Source: Hyphomonas jannaschiana VP2
GTDB taxonomy: Bacteria > Pseudomonadota > Alphaproteobacteria > Caulobacterales > Hyphomonadaceae
Reading direction: 5' to 3'
Assembly: GCF_000685215.1 (NCBI RefSeq)
Contig: NZ_ARYJ01000011.1
Span: 1-64,000 of the forward strand
DNA: 64,000 nt
In this document: positions 57,262 through 64,000 of the stretch, in pieces
Numbering within the stretch: position 1 is the first letter of the stretch
How the letters are laid out: the number at the start of each line of letters is the position of its first letter
The notes under the pieces: generated by a model
Database searches by the model: none
Told to the model about the DNA's origin: nothing
Seen by the model: the letters and a program-made list of their open reading frames with translations, nothing else
Position numbers and translations under genes: made by a program

Positions 57262-57789
57262 ATGAATACCTTGCCTTACGCTGCAGCTGTCCTTTGCCTT
57301 TCCGCCTGCATGAGCAGTCCGGAAGTGTCTTCCGCCGCTGCCGCACCGGCCGCCTGTGATGCGCCGGTTTATCATCAGTTTGATTTCTGGATTGGAGAGT
57401 GGGCCGTTTACGACCCGGCCGGGAATCTCGCCGGAACCAATTCGATCCAGCCCGAAGAAAGCGGGTGTCTGCTGGTGGAGCGCTGGACGAATACGGCGGG
57501 TGGAACGGGACAGAGCTATAATTTCTACGATCCCGGCATCGGGAAATGGCGGCAGATCTGGGTGAACGCAGCAGGCGTCATCGACTATGCCGGTGGCTTG
57601 ACCGAGACAGGTGCCATGTATCTGGAAGGGGAAATCCGAAATCGCGGGGCGGCTTCCGCACCGTTCACCGGAGAGTGGACTGCGAATGCGGATGGATCAG
57701 TGACCCAGCATTTCCGGCAACAGAATCCTGAGACCGGAGAATGGTCGGACTGGTTTGTCGGGCGCTACGTTCGCAAGTCTGTAGAGTGA
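57262..57789 (+). CDS. DUF1579-like lipoprotein
   Basis: A 175-residue probable outer-membrane or periplasmic lipoprotein. The lipobox is LSAC (about residues 13-16) after a short hydrophobic signal. The mature domain starts HQFDFWIGEWAVYDPAG and continues CLLVERWTN and WRQIWVNAAG. This is a beta-barrel pattern of the DUF1579-like group, here called from memory. Its stop is 1 base from the convergent purS stop. Function is unknown. Confidence 0.8.
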   Translation: MNTLPYAAAVLCLSACMSSPEVSSAAAAPAACDAPVYHQFDFWIGEWAVYDPAGNLAGTNSIQPEESGCLLVERWTNTAGGTGQSYNFYDPGIGKWRQIWVNAAGVIDYAGGLTETGAMYLEGEIRNRGAASAPFTGEWTANADGSVTQHFRQQNPETGEWSDWFVGRYVRKSVE

Positions 57790-57790
57790 C

Positions 57791-58036
57791 TTAGGCCTGT
57801 AGATCGATGCGGTAGCTTTCGATCACCGTGTTGGCGAGCAGCTTCTCGCACATCTCTTTGACGCGGGCATTGGCGTCAGCTTCGCTAAGGCCGTCTTCCA
57901 GGTCGAGTTCGATCACCTTGCCGATACGGGCGCTCTCGACTTCCTTGTAGCCCATGCGCGCCAGCGTGTCGGCAACTGCTTTGCCCTGCGGGTCGAGTAC
58001 GCCGTTCTTGAGGGCAACATGCACGATGGCTTTCAT
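57791..58036 (-). CDS. purS: Phosphoribosylformylglycinamidine synthase subunit PurS
   Basis: The 81-residue small subunit of the PurSQL FGAM synthase complex (fourth step of purine synthesis). The whole protein fits: KAIVHVALKNGVLDPQGKAV, then LDLEDG and CEKLLANTVIESYRI. AGGAG precedes the ATG. It follows purC at a 93-base gap. Contrary to the common purC-S-Q-L order, no purQ or purL follows here. Confidence 0.96.
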   Translation of the reverse strand: MKAIVHVALKNGVLDPQGKAVADTLARMGYKEVESARIGKVIELDLEDGLSEADANARVKEMCEKLLANTVIESYRIDLQA

Positions 58037-58129
58037 CCGGTGATCTCCTGGAAGGGGGACGAGTCGCGTTCCCTCTAGCGTAATTGCCTGGCTATTGGAA
58101 CATTCTCAGCAGCATTGGTGCGGTGTGAT

Positions 58130-58903
58130 TTACTTGCCGCTGTTGATGCTGACGACATTATCGGTTTCGCCGGATTCCTTGATGATCCCGAGGCGGCGGG
58201 CGACTTCGGCATACGCTTCAGTAACGCCACCGAGATCCCGGCGGAAGCGATCCTTGTCGAGCTTCTCACCGGACTCGAAATCCCACAGTCGGCAGGAATC
58301 GGGGCTGATCTCATCTGCCAGAAGAATCCGTGGAATTTCGGCATCGCCTTCGAAATATCGGCCAAACTCCAGCTTGAAGTCGATCAGGCGGATGCCGACA
58401 GCGGCAAACAGGCCGGACATGAAATCATTTACGCGAAGAGCGAGCGAGATGAGGTCGTCATACTCCTGGGGGCCGGCCCAGCCGAAGGCGGCAATATGCT
58501 CTTCTGTCACGAGGGGATCATGCAGCGCATCGTCCTTGTAATAGAACTCGACGATCGGGCGGGGCAGAACCTGGCCTTCTTCGATGCCAAGGCGCTTGGC
58601 AAGCGAGCCGGCGGCAACGTTTCGCACGACGACTTCCAGCGGAATGATCTCGACCTTCTTGATCAGCTGCTCGCGCATATTAAGGCGGCGGATGAAGTGG
58701 GTCGGGATTCCTACGCCAGCCAGGCGGGTCATCATGAATTCGCTGATGCGGTTGTTCAGGACGCCTTTGCCATCCAGCACGGCGCGCTTCTGGGCATCAA
58801 AAGCCGTCGTATCATCCTTGAAATACTGAATAAGGGTGCCCGGCTCCGGACCCTCATAAAGGATCTTGGCCTTGCCTTCATAAACGACACGCCGTTTGCT
58901 CAT
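58130..58903 (-). CDS. purC: SAICAR synthase
   Basis: A 257-residue ligase that joins CAIR and aspartate in purine synthesis. It begins [19 protein letters not shown], the nucleotide-binding loop. It contains [20 protein letters not shown] and [10 protein letters not shown], and [15 protein letters not shown] near the end. All are diagnostic. It is divergent from the zeta gene. Confidence 0.98.
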   Translation of the reverse strand: MSKRRVVYEGKAKILYEGPEPGTLIQYFKDDTTAFDAQKRAVLDGKGVLNNRISEFMMTRLAGVGIPTHFIRRLNMREQLIKKVEIIPLEVVVRNVAAGSLAKRLGIEEGQVLPRPIVEFYYKDDALHDPLVTEEHIAAFGWAGPQEYDDLISLALRVNDFMSGLFAAVGIRLIDFKLEFGRYFEGDAEIPRILLADEISPDSCRLWDFESGEKLDKDRFRRDLGGVTEAYAEVARRLGIIKESGETDNVVSINSGK

Positions 58904-59022
58904 GGATAAACCCCTTTCATGGGCCCCTGTATGGGGACCGGGACGGCTTCATCCGGCAGGAATCGCCGCAGCCCCCTCCGCTAGCGGCTCCTGTTACGCC
59001 AATCCGTCGCGGGAAACAATTA

Positions 59023-59052
59023 TTGCACACACCTTGCCGGGGACTCTATATG
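59023..59052 (+). promoter_or_regulatory. Sigma-70-type promoter candidate for the zeta gene
   Basis: TTGCAC (59023-59028) and TATATG (59047-59052) with an 18-base spacer predict transcription start near 59059, giving a leader of about 27 bases that contains AAAGG before the ATG at 59086. Hexamers match the consensus at 4 of 6 and 5 of 6 positions. Confidence 0.5.
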
Positions 59053-59085
59053 CCGCCAAGGTCTACTTATGGGAAAGGTCCTGAG

Positions 59086-59406
59086 ATGAGCACATTCAAC
59101 GATCGGGAGCGCGCGGAAGAAGCGCGGTTTGCGCTCACCGAGGAGCAACAGTTCAAAGTCATGAACCGCCGCAACAAGCTTCTGGGCTTGTGGGCTGCCG
59201 GCCTCATGGGCATGGGCGAAGACGACGCGGAAGCCTATGCGAAAACCGTGGTCCTCTCTGACCTGGAAGAGGCTGGCGATGAGGATGTGTTCCGGAAGGT
59301 GCGCGCAGACCTCGACAAGGCCAAAACCGGCACGAGCGACGCGGAAATCCGCGAGCAGATGGCTGTCCTGATCCCTGAAGCCCGTTCGCAGGTCATCGAC
59401 GAATAG
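59086..59406 (+). CDS. DUF1476 protein, F1-ATPase zeta inhibitor family
   Basis: A 106-residue helical protein. DUF1476 is the family of the zeta subunit of alphaproteobacterial ATP synthase, which blocks ATP hydrolysis by inserting its N-terminus into F1. Here the N-terminal NDRERAEEARFALTEEQQFK could be that inhibitory segment. NRRNKLLGLWAAGLMGMGEDDAEAY and VVLSDLEEAGDEDVFRKVRAD follow in family order. The ATG at 59086 has AAAGG upstream. Its target, F1, is encoded at 5404-10313 in this window. Inhibition here is inferred from the family. Confidence 0.93.
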   Translation: MSTFNDRERAEEARFALTEEQQFKVMNRRNKLLGLWAAGLMGMGEDDAEAYAKTVVLSDLEEAGDEDVFRKVRADLDKAKTGTSDAEIREQMAVLIPEARSQVIDE

Positions 59407-59436
59407 CCTGATTGGGAATACGTTTTCAGTTAAAGC

Positions 59437-59469
59437 GGCGCTGTCCCAATTGGGGTGGCGCCGTTTTTG
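59437..59469. terminator. Terminator between zeta and GH16 genes
   Basis: CGGCGC (59437-59442) pairs with GCGCCG (59458-59463), with an inner CCC-AATT-GGG helix, followed by TTTTTGTTG. It ends the rightward zeta transcript; the leftward GH16 gene stops nearby at 59491 and may use it too. Confidence 0.75.
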
Positions 59470-59490
59470 TTGTGATCTGCCGAAAAAGGA

Positions 59491-60510
59491 TCAATCGAGC
59501 GGTGCCGGGAACTGAGCGCCCTCTTTGAATATGTCTGCGCACCGGCGCGTATTTTCGCCCAGCGGCGTGAATGAGATACAGGAATAGTAGGCCGACCCAC
59601 GATCTCCGAAATCCGGATCGCCGTGCCACTGGCGAAGCTCTTTTTTGCCGGTCCAGTTGCTGATGACGAGGCGGCCCGGATTGTCCGGAATGAAGGGGTC
59701 ATTTTCCGGGGTTTGGTAGATCAGCTTGCCGTCGACATACCAGCTGATGCCTTCCGGCATCCAGTCAAAGGCATAAAGGTGGTCTTCTTCTGATGCATCA
59801 AAGGGAAGCTTGATGCGCGCGCTGCTGCCGGTCTTGCCGTTGTGGAAGTAGTTCAGCTCGACAATGCTCGTGTCCTTGCCGACAAACTCGATGTCGATTT
59901 CATCATGTGGTTTGCCGAAATAGGGGCCGGTATAAGTGAAGAAGGCAGACACGAGACCGGAGCCTTTCGCCGGGCGCATGATGGTTTCGTAGCGGCCGTA
60001 GCCATAGGTGCCGATGACCTGGACCTCAGCCAGCGCATAAGGCTTCTTCGGATCGCCTGTGGGTGTCACGTCAAGCCGGAGGCCGTCCGGTCCGGTTGAG
60101 ACGTTTTCCGGAACCCAGTCGCCGCCCTGAAAGCCTTTGTCGTTGCTGTGCTTTGATATGTAGAACCGTTCCGGTGACAGGCCATTTCCAAGCACTGACA
60201 CAAACGCGCCATCCGATTCCAGCATCGGGGCGTCCGGTCTGAGTGTGTAAGGGCCTTCCCGGTGTTCTAGAACTTCCGGGACGGGGTTAACCGTACGCAC
60301 CGGGTTCCATGGCATCACAGGCGACATGTCTGCGACCAGAGGTGCGGCGGACTTCGCCTCCGGACCAGTCTGCATATGGCGCGGGGCTCTTACAGCGGCA
60401 TAAAGGGCCACGCACAAGGCAAAGACCAGCACCGCCACGATAACGACGGAGCCCGGTTGCCAGTCCTGCAAGTGTTTCTTCAGGCTGTGATCTGTAGTGT
60501 CTGTTGCCAT
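59491..60510 (-). CDS. Membrane-anchored GH16 family glycoside hydrolase
   Basis: A 339-residue envelope enzyme. A cytoplasmic start (residues 1-20) and one TM anchor (VVIVAVLVFALCVALYAAV) are followed by the GH16 domain. The catalytic E-x-D-x-x-E type motif is seen in HDEIDIEFVG. Family markers YGYGRYETIMRPAKGSGLVSAFFTY and YAFDWMPEGISWYVDGK flank it. It probably cleaves a beta-1,3/1,4-glucan or an exopolysaccharide (ExoK-like). No exopolysaccharide cluster adjoins it. Confidence 0.92.
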   Translation of the reverse strand: MATDTTDHSLKKHLQDWQPGSVVIVAVLVFALCVALYAAVRAPRHMQTGPEAKSAAPLVADMSPVMPWNPVRTVNPVPEVLEHREGPYTLRPDAPMLESDGAFVSVLGNGLSPERFYISKHSNDKGFQGGDWVPENVSTGPDGLRLDVTPTGDPKKPYALAEVQVIGTYGYGRYETIMRPAKGSGLVSAFFTYTGPYFGKPHDEIDIEFVGKDTSIVELNYFHNGKTGSSARIKLPFDASEEDHLYAFDWMPEGISWYVDGKLIYQTPENDPFIPDNPGRLVISNWTGKKELRQWHGDPDFGDRGSAYYSCISFTPLGENTRRCADIFKEGAQFPAPLD

Positions 60511-60554
60511 TCAATGGTCCGATCTCATTTCGGACCATCGCAAGAAACAGGCCA

Positions 60555-61160
60555 TTAACCTTGTTTCAAAGCAGCCATGTTGCGCATCATGAACAGGGGG
60601 ATCGAGCCAGCCGGAGTGATTGCCCAGTCGAGTGGTTGATCGTGCGGTTCTGCTGGTACGTCCTCAATCTGTTGAGCGGCATACGCAACGGCGCAGGCAA
60701 AGGCCCGTCCCTCGGACCTTAACGATTGCAGCGCCAAATCGTAGTGGCCTTTACCATACCCCAGACGATTGCCCTTTGCGTCAAACGCAAGAAGCGGTGT
60801 CAGGATCAGGGTTGGGTGCGCTTCCGGGGCATCCTCTACCGGCTCGCTGAGACCGAAGGGGCGGCGCTCCAGCGGTTCGCCGAAGCTCCACAGGCGCCAG
60901 GATATACCCCCTTCAGGTAGCATGCGTGGCAGGCACAATTCAGCCCCGGCGTCCGCAAGCCGCTTCATCAGCGGCATCGGATCCAGTTCCTCATTGATCG
61001 GGACATAGCCCGACACGACTGGCCCGTAGCGCTCCAGCAGCTTCATCGGGAACAGGTCCGCGATTTTCTCTGCGGCATCAGGGTCGCGTGCGGCGGCTTC
61101 CGCGCGGATGGTGCGCATCCTGTGGCGCAGCTGAATCTTGTCGGGAGGAGGCGTTGTCAT
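60555..61160 (-). CDS. 5-formyltetrahydrofolate cyclo-ligase
   Basis: A 201-residue ATP-dependent enzyme that converts 5-formyl-THF to 5,10-methenyl-THF. The signature is LGYGKGHYDLAL near residue 150, together with ILTPLLAFDAKGNRLG. The ATG at 61160 is the preferred start; the open frame extends to 61232 into the 6S RNA. It lies just downstream of the 6S RNA candidate in the same direction, the classical ssrS-ygfA arrangement. Confidence 0.93.
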   Translation of the reverse strand: MTTPPPDKIQLRHRMRTIRAEAAARDPDAAEKIADLFPMKLLERYGPVVSGYVPINEELDPMPLMKRLADAGAELCLPRMLPEGGISWRLWSFGEPLERRPFGLSEPVEDAPEAHPTLILTPLLAFDAKGNRLGYGKGHYDLALQSLRSEGRAFACAVAYAAQQIEDVPAEPHDQPLDWAITPAGSIPLFMMRNMAALKQG

Positions 61161-61218
61161 GCAGGCAGCCTTAATCAGGTCCGGCCGCGGCGTCACGTCT
61201 CTTAAAGCGCCAACGGGG

Positions 61219-61399
61219 CTGAGTGTGCACAAGAACCGCGAGCGCCGCAGGGCATATTCACTCCCGTCAACCTAGAGACTAGGTGGGTGCCAGGTGAGAC
61301 AGGGCCACGGCCCCATCCAGATTGCCAGCTCCCTGACGGTAAGTAAGGTCGCCGGAGATCAGTCCCTTCGCGCACGCCGCAGCCCTTGTGCAGGATCAG
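61219..61399 (-). ncRNA. ssrS: 6S RNA
   Basis: About 181 nt on the minus strand. The ends form a terminal helix: 15 bases at 61385-61399 pair with 61219-61233 except for three central positions (12 of 15). Inside are segments I recognise from alphaproteobacterial 6S RNAs: GACGGGAGTGAATATGCCC and CTGCGGCGCTCGCGG near the 3' side, opposite CGTCAGGGAGCTGGC, leaving a large central bubble that mimics an open promoter. It would bind the sigma-70 RNA polymerase and be highest in stationary phase. The location just before 5-formyl-THF cyclo-ligase matches the known gene order. The exact ends are approximate. Confidence 0.78.
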
Positions 61400-61433
61400 A
61401 TGTAGGCGCGAATGCGCCGGATTGTAAGCGGGA

Positions 61434-62504
61434 TTATTCTGACGTGACTGCAATGTCGAAAGCGAGCAGGAGCGTGCGCTGCTGCGGATTGAAATTGTCG
61501 TCGGAGATGATCCAGACACGCGCGACGCCGTTTCCAAGGTCCTGCACCGTAATGCCCTCGTAGTTATCAACGGCCAGGGGGCGGGTCAGTTCGATTGCCT
61601 TCGCGCCGTCCTGCCAGCTGACCACATTCCGGTTTCCGCGGATGGGGTCGTAGCTGCGAAAGAGCCAGAACGTCTCGTCAGTGTCGCCGATCCGGGCAGC
61701 GTCGAAACCCACAAAGGCGTAGCCGGCCGGGTTGGGGGCCATTTCGTCCGTCCAGCCAGCAGAATTGAGGCCTGTCACGGCTCCGATGGGGGACCGGCCG
61801 CGCTCGACAGTTTCATAGCCAAACAGGATGTTGCCCTCGGGCGTGATGGCGAGGGCCTCGGCGCCGCGATTTTCGTCGATGAGCCGACCGGCATATGTGG
61901 AAGGCAGCCGGCTGATCGGCGCCTCACGGGCCGCGGCACCGCAGGTTTCCAGGGCAAACGCCGAGATGCGATGCGTGCGCTCAAAGCTGACTATGGCCAG
62001 ACTATTCCGGACTACCAGCCCCTCAGCGTCGCCCATCGACTTGCCTTGAAGGAGCTGTCCGTCTTCTCCCAGCATATAGGTCAGATCGCCTGAACCGTCG
62101 GGAGCACCGTCCGCCATGCCGATGCGGACAAATGCACCGTCGTCGACGACGGCGAGCAGGTCGCCGTCGGTGTCGACTGCGAGGTCAGATAAACCGCCGA
62201 AGCTGGCATTGTCGGCCGTCAGCTCCCAGCCGCCCGCAAACACCGCGCCTTCCGGCAAACGGCGGGCAACGTCATCGGCTGGGCCGAGATCGATGGCCTG
62301 TGCTGTAATTGCGAGCGGAACAGAGGGGACTGCGGCGGTTCCGGCCGGGCAGGAGGTATCTGCAAGTTCTGCCGATATTGTGTCGAAGGTCCAGGCAGCG
62401 TCCGCCGCGGGCATGGTGACGCGTGGGGCTTCCGGCATCTCGGCAGTGCCGGCGCATGTCGCAAGCAGAATCAGGGATGCGAACTGTATGGTGCGGCGTA
62501 GCAT
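61434..62504 (-). CDS. Esterase-like activity of phytase family protein (exported)
   Basis: A 356-residue exported beta-propeller-like protein. The hydrophobic N-terminus (FASLILLATCAGT) is a signal peptide, with LATC a possible weak lipobox. The phytase-like domain is shown by FGGLSDLAVDTDGDLLAVVDDG, AEGLVVRNSLAIVSFERTHRI, GAEALAITPEGNILFG and the C-terminal IISDDNFNPQQRTLLLAF. Catalytic activity in this family is poorly defined. It is divergent from the HxlR gene. Confidence 0.88.
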   Translation of the reverse strand: MLRRTIQFASLILLATCAGTAEMPEAPRVTMPAADAAWTFDTISAELADTSCPAGTAAVPSVPLAITAQAIDLGPADDVARRLPEGAVFAGGWELTADNASFGGLSDLAVDTDGDLLAVVDDGAFVRIGMADGAPDGSGDLTYMLGEDGQLLQGKSMGDAEGLVVRNSLAIVSFERTHRISAFALETCGAAAREAPISRLPSTYAGRLIDENRGAEALAITPEGNILFGYETVERGRSPIGAVTGLNSAGWTDEMAPNPAGYAFVGFDAARIGDTDETFWLFRSYDPIRGNRNVVSWQDGAKAIELTRPLAVDNYEGITVQDLGNGVARVWIISDDNFNPQQRTLLLAFDIAVTSE

Positions 62505-62610
62505 CGGAACCTCAGTGTTCTGGAGTATCTTCCGGTCCCATGCGGCAAAAACGTGAAGGCTTCGCGAACAAGTCTGGATTTCAAATGCGAACCCATTCAG
62601 GAGTCAGGGC

Positions 62611-63075
62611 ATGACGCAGATTCCTCTCGCCCGCCGTTCGCCGGTCCAACCGGATGCCTGCAATCTTGCAAAAGCCATTGATGTGGTCGGGGACCGCTGG
62701 ACGTTGCTCATCCTGCGGGCCGCGCTTTACGGTGTCCGTCGGTTTGACGATTTCCAGGCCGAGCTTGGTTGCCCCAGAACCGTGCTGTCGGGCCGGCTCA
62801 AAAAACTGGTTGATGACGGCCTGCTGTCCAAACGCTCTTACAAATCGCCCGGCAAGCGCGCCCGCCCGGAATATGTTCTCTCGCCGATGGGGCTGTCGCT
62901 GAGACCGATTCTGATCGGGCTTACACAATGGGGGGATGCCTGGCTGGGACAGGGGGAACCACCGCCCATCAGTTTCACCCGTGCTGGCTCCAAATCGGCC
63001 ATCCGGGCGGCATTTGTCGATATTGAAGGACGGGAAGTCCGGCCGGATCAGATCCGTCCTGTGCTTCGCGGCTGA
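62611..63075 (+). CDS. HxlR family transcriptional regulator
   Basis: A 154-residue winged-helix regulator. It has the conserved N-terminal cysteine (DACNLAKAIDVVGDRWTLLILR), then FDDFQAELGCPRTVLSGRLKKLVDDGLLSK (recognition helix and wing), and YVLSPMGLSLRPIL. The cysteine could sense electrophiles or redox state as in related proteins. The target is unknown; the divergent phytase-like gene is the nearest candidate. Confidence 0.92.
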   Translation: MTQIPLARRSPVQPDACNLAKAIDVVGDRWTLLILRAALYGVRRFDDFQAELGCPRTVLSGRLKKLVDDGLLSKRSYKSPGKRARPEYVLSPMGLSLRPILIGLTQWGDAWLGQGEPPPISFTRAGSKSAIRAAFVDIEGREVRPDQIRPVLRG

Positions 63076-63172
63076 TTTGTGCAGTGAGGCAGAAATTCGG
63101 CCTTGCAAAGCCGTTCGCTATGCGCTTAATCACGCCTCTCGGCAGCCCCGGTTGCCGGATACCCTATAGGAC

Positions 63173-63247
63173 GCGGGCGTAGCTCAGGGGTAGAGCACAA
63201 CCTTGCCAAGGTTGGGGTCGTGAGTTCGAATCTCATCGCCCGCTCCA
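63173..63247 (+). tRNA. tRNA-Gly (anticodon GCC)
   Basis: A 75-base cloverleaf with encoded CCA. Acceptor GCGGGCG pairs with CGCCCGC. The anticodon stem CAACC/GGTTG encloses the loop TTGCCAA, giving anticodon GCC. The T arm contains GTTCGAATC. It reads GGC and GGU codons, the main glycine codons in these genes. Confidence 0.98.
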
Positions 63248-63268
63248 TTATATTTACAGAGAAATCTG

Positions 63269-63326
63269 GTCACGAGGGTGACTGCGACGCGCAGTCACTT
63301 CGGTGTGTGCCGGTTATGTAAACCGG
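63269..63326 (+). repeat. Consecutive hairpins between tRNA-Gly and kinase gene
   Basis: GTGACTGC (63278-63285) pairs with GCAGTCAC (63291-63298); then CCGGTT (63310-63315) pairs with AACCGG (63321-63326). The GTGAC arm can also pair with GTCAC at 63269-63273, so two structures compete. There is no T-run. This could process or end the tRNA transcript, or form a leader of the kinase mRNA. The remaining bases to 63401 show nothing else. Confidence 0.5.
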
Positions 63327-63401
63327 AAATACAGACTCTGGCTTCAGGATGTGGCTAGAATAAAGGCTCTTGTATCGAATTACCCAGTGAGGCCTTCGGC
63401 G

Positions 63402-64000
63402 ATGCCGGACATTCCACTTCCAAATCGGTCTGACGCGATGGCTGACGAACTCACGCAGGAAGACATTTCGGGCTTCGTCGATCAATCACCGGTCCCGACC
63501 ATGGCGATCGACCGGGACCTCCGGTACATCTATGCCAATCAGGCTTACTGCCAGGCGATTGGTCGGCCGATTGATGAAGTGCTTGGGAAATATGTGTTCG
63601 ATATTTATCAGGCACCGTCGGATCATGAGCTGTCCTTCAGGCGCAAATGCAGCTTGAGTTTCCAGGGAGAAGTGACGCGCTCGGAAGTCCAGACCAGCGT
63701 GTTCACGGACGATGAAGGGCGGTCCAGGACGGTTTATTGGCAAACGACTCAGGAGCCCTTTTTCGGGCGGGACGGACAGGTCCGGTGTGTTGTTCAGCGT
63801 GTGGAAGACGTGACCCACCTGGTGGAGCTCCAGAAAAGTCACGATGTGATTGTAACAGAGCTGGACCATCGGGTTAAGAATTTCGTGTCCGTAATCCTGG
63901 CAACTGCTAGGATTACAAGTCTGTCCGCTGATTCTGTTGAACAGTATACGGAAGACTTCTGCTCGCGTGTGGACTCAATGGCTCGTATTTACAGCCGCAT
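63402..64000 (+). CDS. PAS-domain HWE/HisKA_2-type sensor histidine kinase (partial)
   Basis: At least 199 residues, running off the window end. A PAS domain (FVDQSPVPTMAIDRDLRYIY to about the VVQRVEDVTHLVEL segment, residues 24-140) is followed by the phosphoacceptor region ELDHRVKNFVSVILATARI. This DHRVKN histidine motif is that of the HWE/HisKA_2 kinases common in alphaproteobacteria, often linked to general stress or light signalling. No TM segment or LOV cysteine motif (NCRFL) is visible. GAGG lies 10 bases before the ATG. The ATPase domain must lie beyond 64000. Confidence 0.88.
   Translation, partial: MPDIPLPNRSDAMADELTQEDISGFVDQSPVPTMAIDRDLRYIYANQAYCQAIGRPIDEVLGKYVFDIYQAPSDHELSFRRKCSLSFQGEVTRSEVQTSVFTDDEGRSRTVYWQTTQEPFFGRDGQVRCVVQRVEDVTHLVELQKSHDVIVTELDHRVKNFVSVILATARITSLSADSVEQYTEDFCSRVDSMARIYSR

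Noticed and set aside
61161-61232. Extension of 5-formyl-THF cyclo-ligase to 61232
   Set aside because: It would enter the 6S RNA 3' end; the ATG at 61160 gives the normal family length.

Overview
The window is about 64 kb of compact, GC-rich chromosome from an alphaproteobacterium. The evidence is an F1-only ATP synthase operon (atpHAGDC), a DUF1476 gene (the F1 zeta inhibitor family of alphaproteobacteria), a cytochrome aa3 operon with ctaB, a small membrane gene and ctaG between subunits I and III, a plant-type glutamate-cysteine ligase, a bactofilin/M23 pair, a large SUF operon and an HWE-type sensor kinase. From memory of gene content a Hyphomonadaceae-like marine or prosthecate bacterium (Hyphomonas/Henriciella type) fits best; that placement is inference. 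Nearly all of the window looks like core chromosome. No phage, IS element, CRISPR array or plasmid function was seen.

Layout. 0-5 kb: glycosyltransferase, thioesterase and TetR regulator around a shared operator-like palindrome, priA, and an AT-richer secreted hypothetical. 5.4-10.3 kb: atpHAGDC ending in a clear bidirectional terminator. 10.4-15.9 kb: leftward ubiA / DsbA-like / crotonase operon, an aldehyde dehydrogenase, rightward rsmE and a DUF6891-like gene. 16-21.7 kb: glutamate-cysteine ligase, POT peptide transporter, periplasmic rhodanese, tldD, TPR protein. 21.9-30.7 kb: terminal oxidase and its assembly genes (ctaC, ctaD, a four-TM unknown, ctaB, a CoxF-position protein, ctaG, ctaE, SURF1), then thrC and a GNAT gene. 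30.7-38.7 kb: EAL protein, YqgE, peroxiredoxin, SPFH/NfeD pair, S10 peptidase, M23 peptidase with bactofilin, Bcp. 38.7-45.7 kb: 1139-residue AsmA/DUF3971 protein, tyrS, anmK, hydrolase, YCII protein. 45.8-52.9 kb: Fe-S assembly operon (cysteine desulfurase, small membrane protein, sufB, an inverted repeat, sufC, sufD, sufS, sufT, sufA). 53-64 kb: two tandem secreted paralogues, acyltransferase, TetR, GT4, lipoprotein, purC-purS, zeta subunit, GH16, 5-FCL next to a 6S RNA candidate, phytase-esterase-like protein, HxlR regulator, tRNA-Gly(GCC) and a PAS/HWE kinase cut by the window end.

How they work together. Respiration dominates: ATP synthase F1 and its probable inhibitor, the aa3 oxidase with copper/heme insertion factors (CtaG, CtaB, SURF1), a UbiA-family prenyltransferase and Fe-S assembly. 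Envelope genes form the second theme (bactofilin/M23, AsmA-like, acyltransferase, AnmK, GH16, NfeD/SPFH).

No complete undescribed system stands out. The most useful leads are: the tandem two-cysteine secreted paralogues at 52.9-54.1 kb; the unknown membrane proteins inside the cox and suf operons; a perfect palindrome at the apparently leaderless suf promoter; loss of one zinc site in PriA; the Cys/His-rich N-terminus of SufB; and the antisense-strand 6S RNA call. Start codons were chosen from Shine-Dalgarno sequences and family alignment from memory; no database search was possible.
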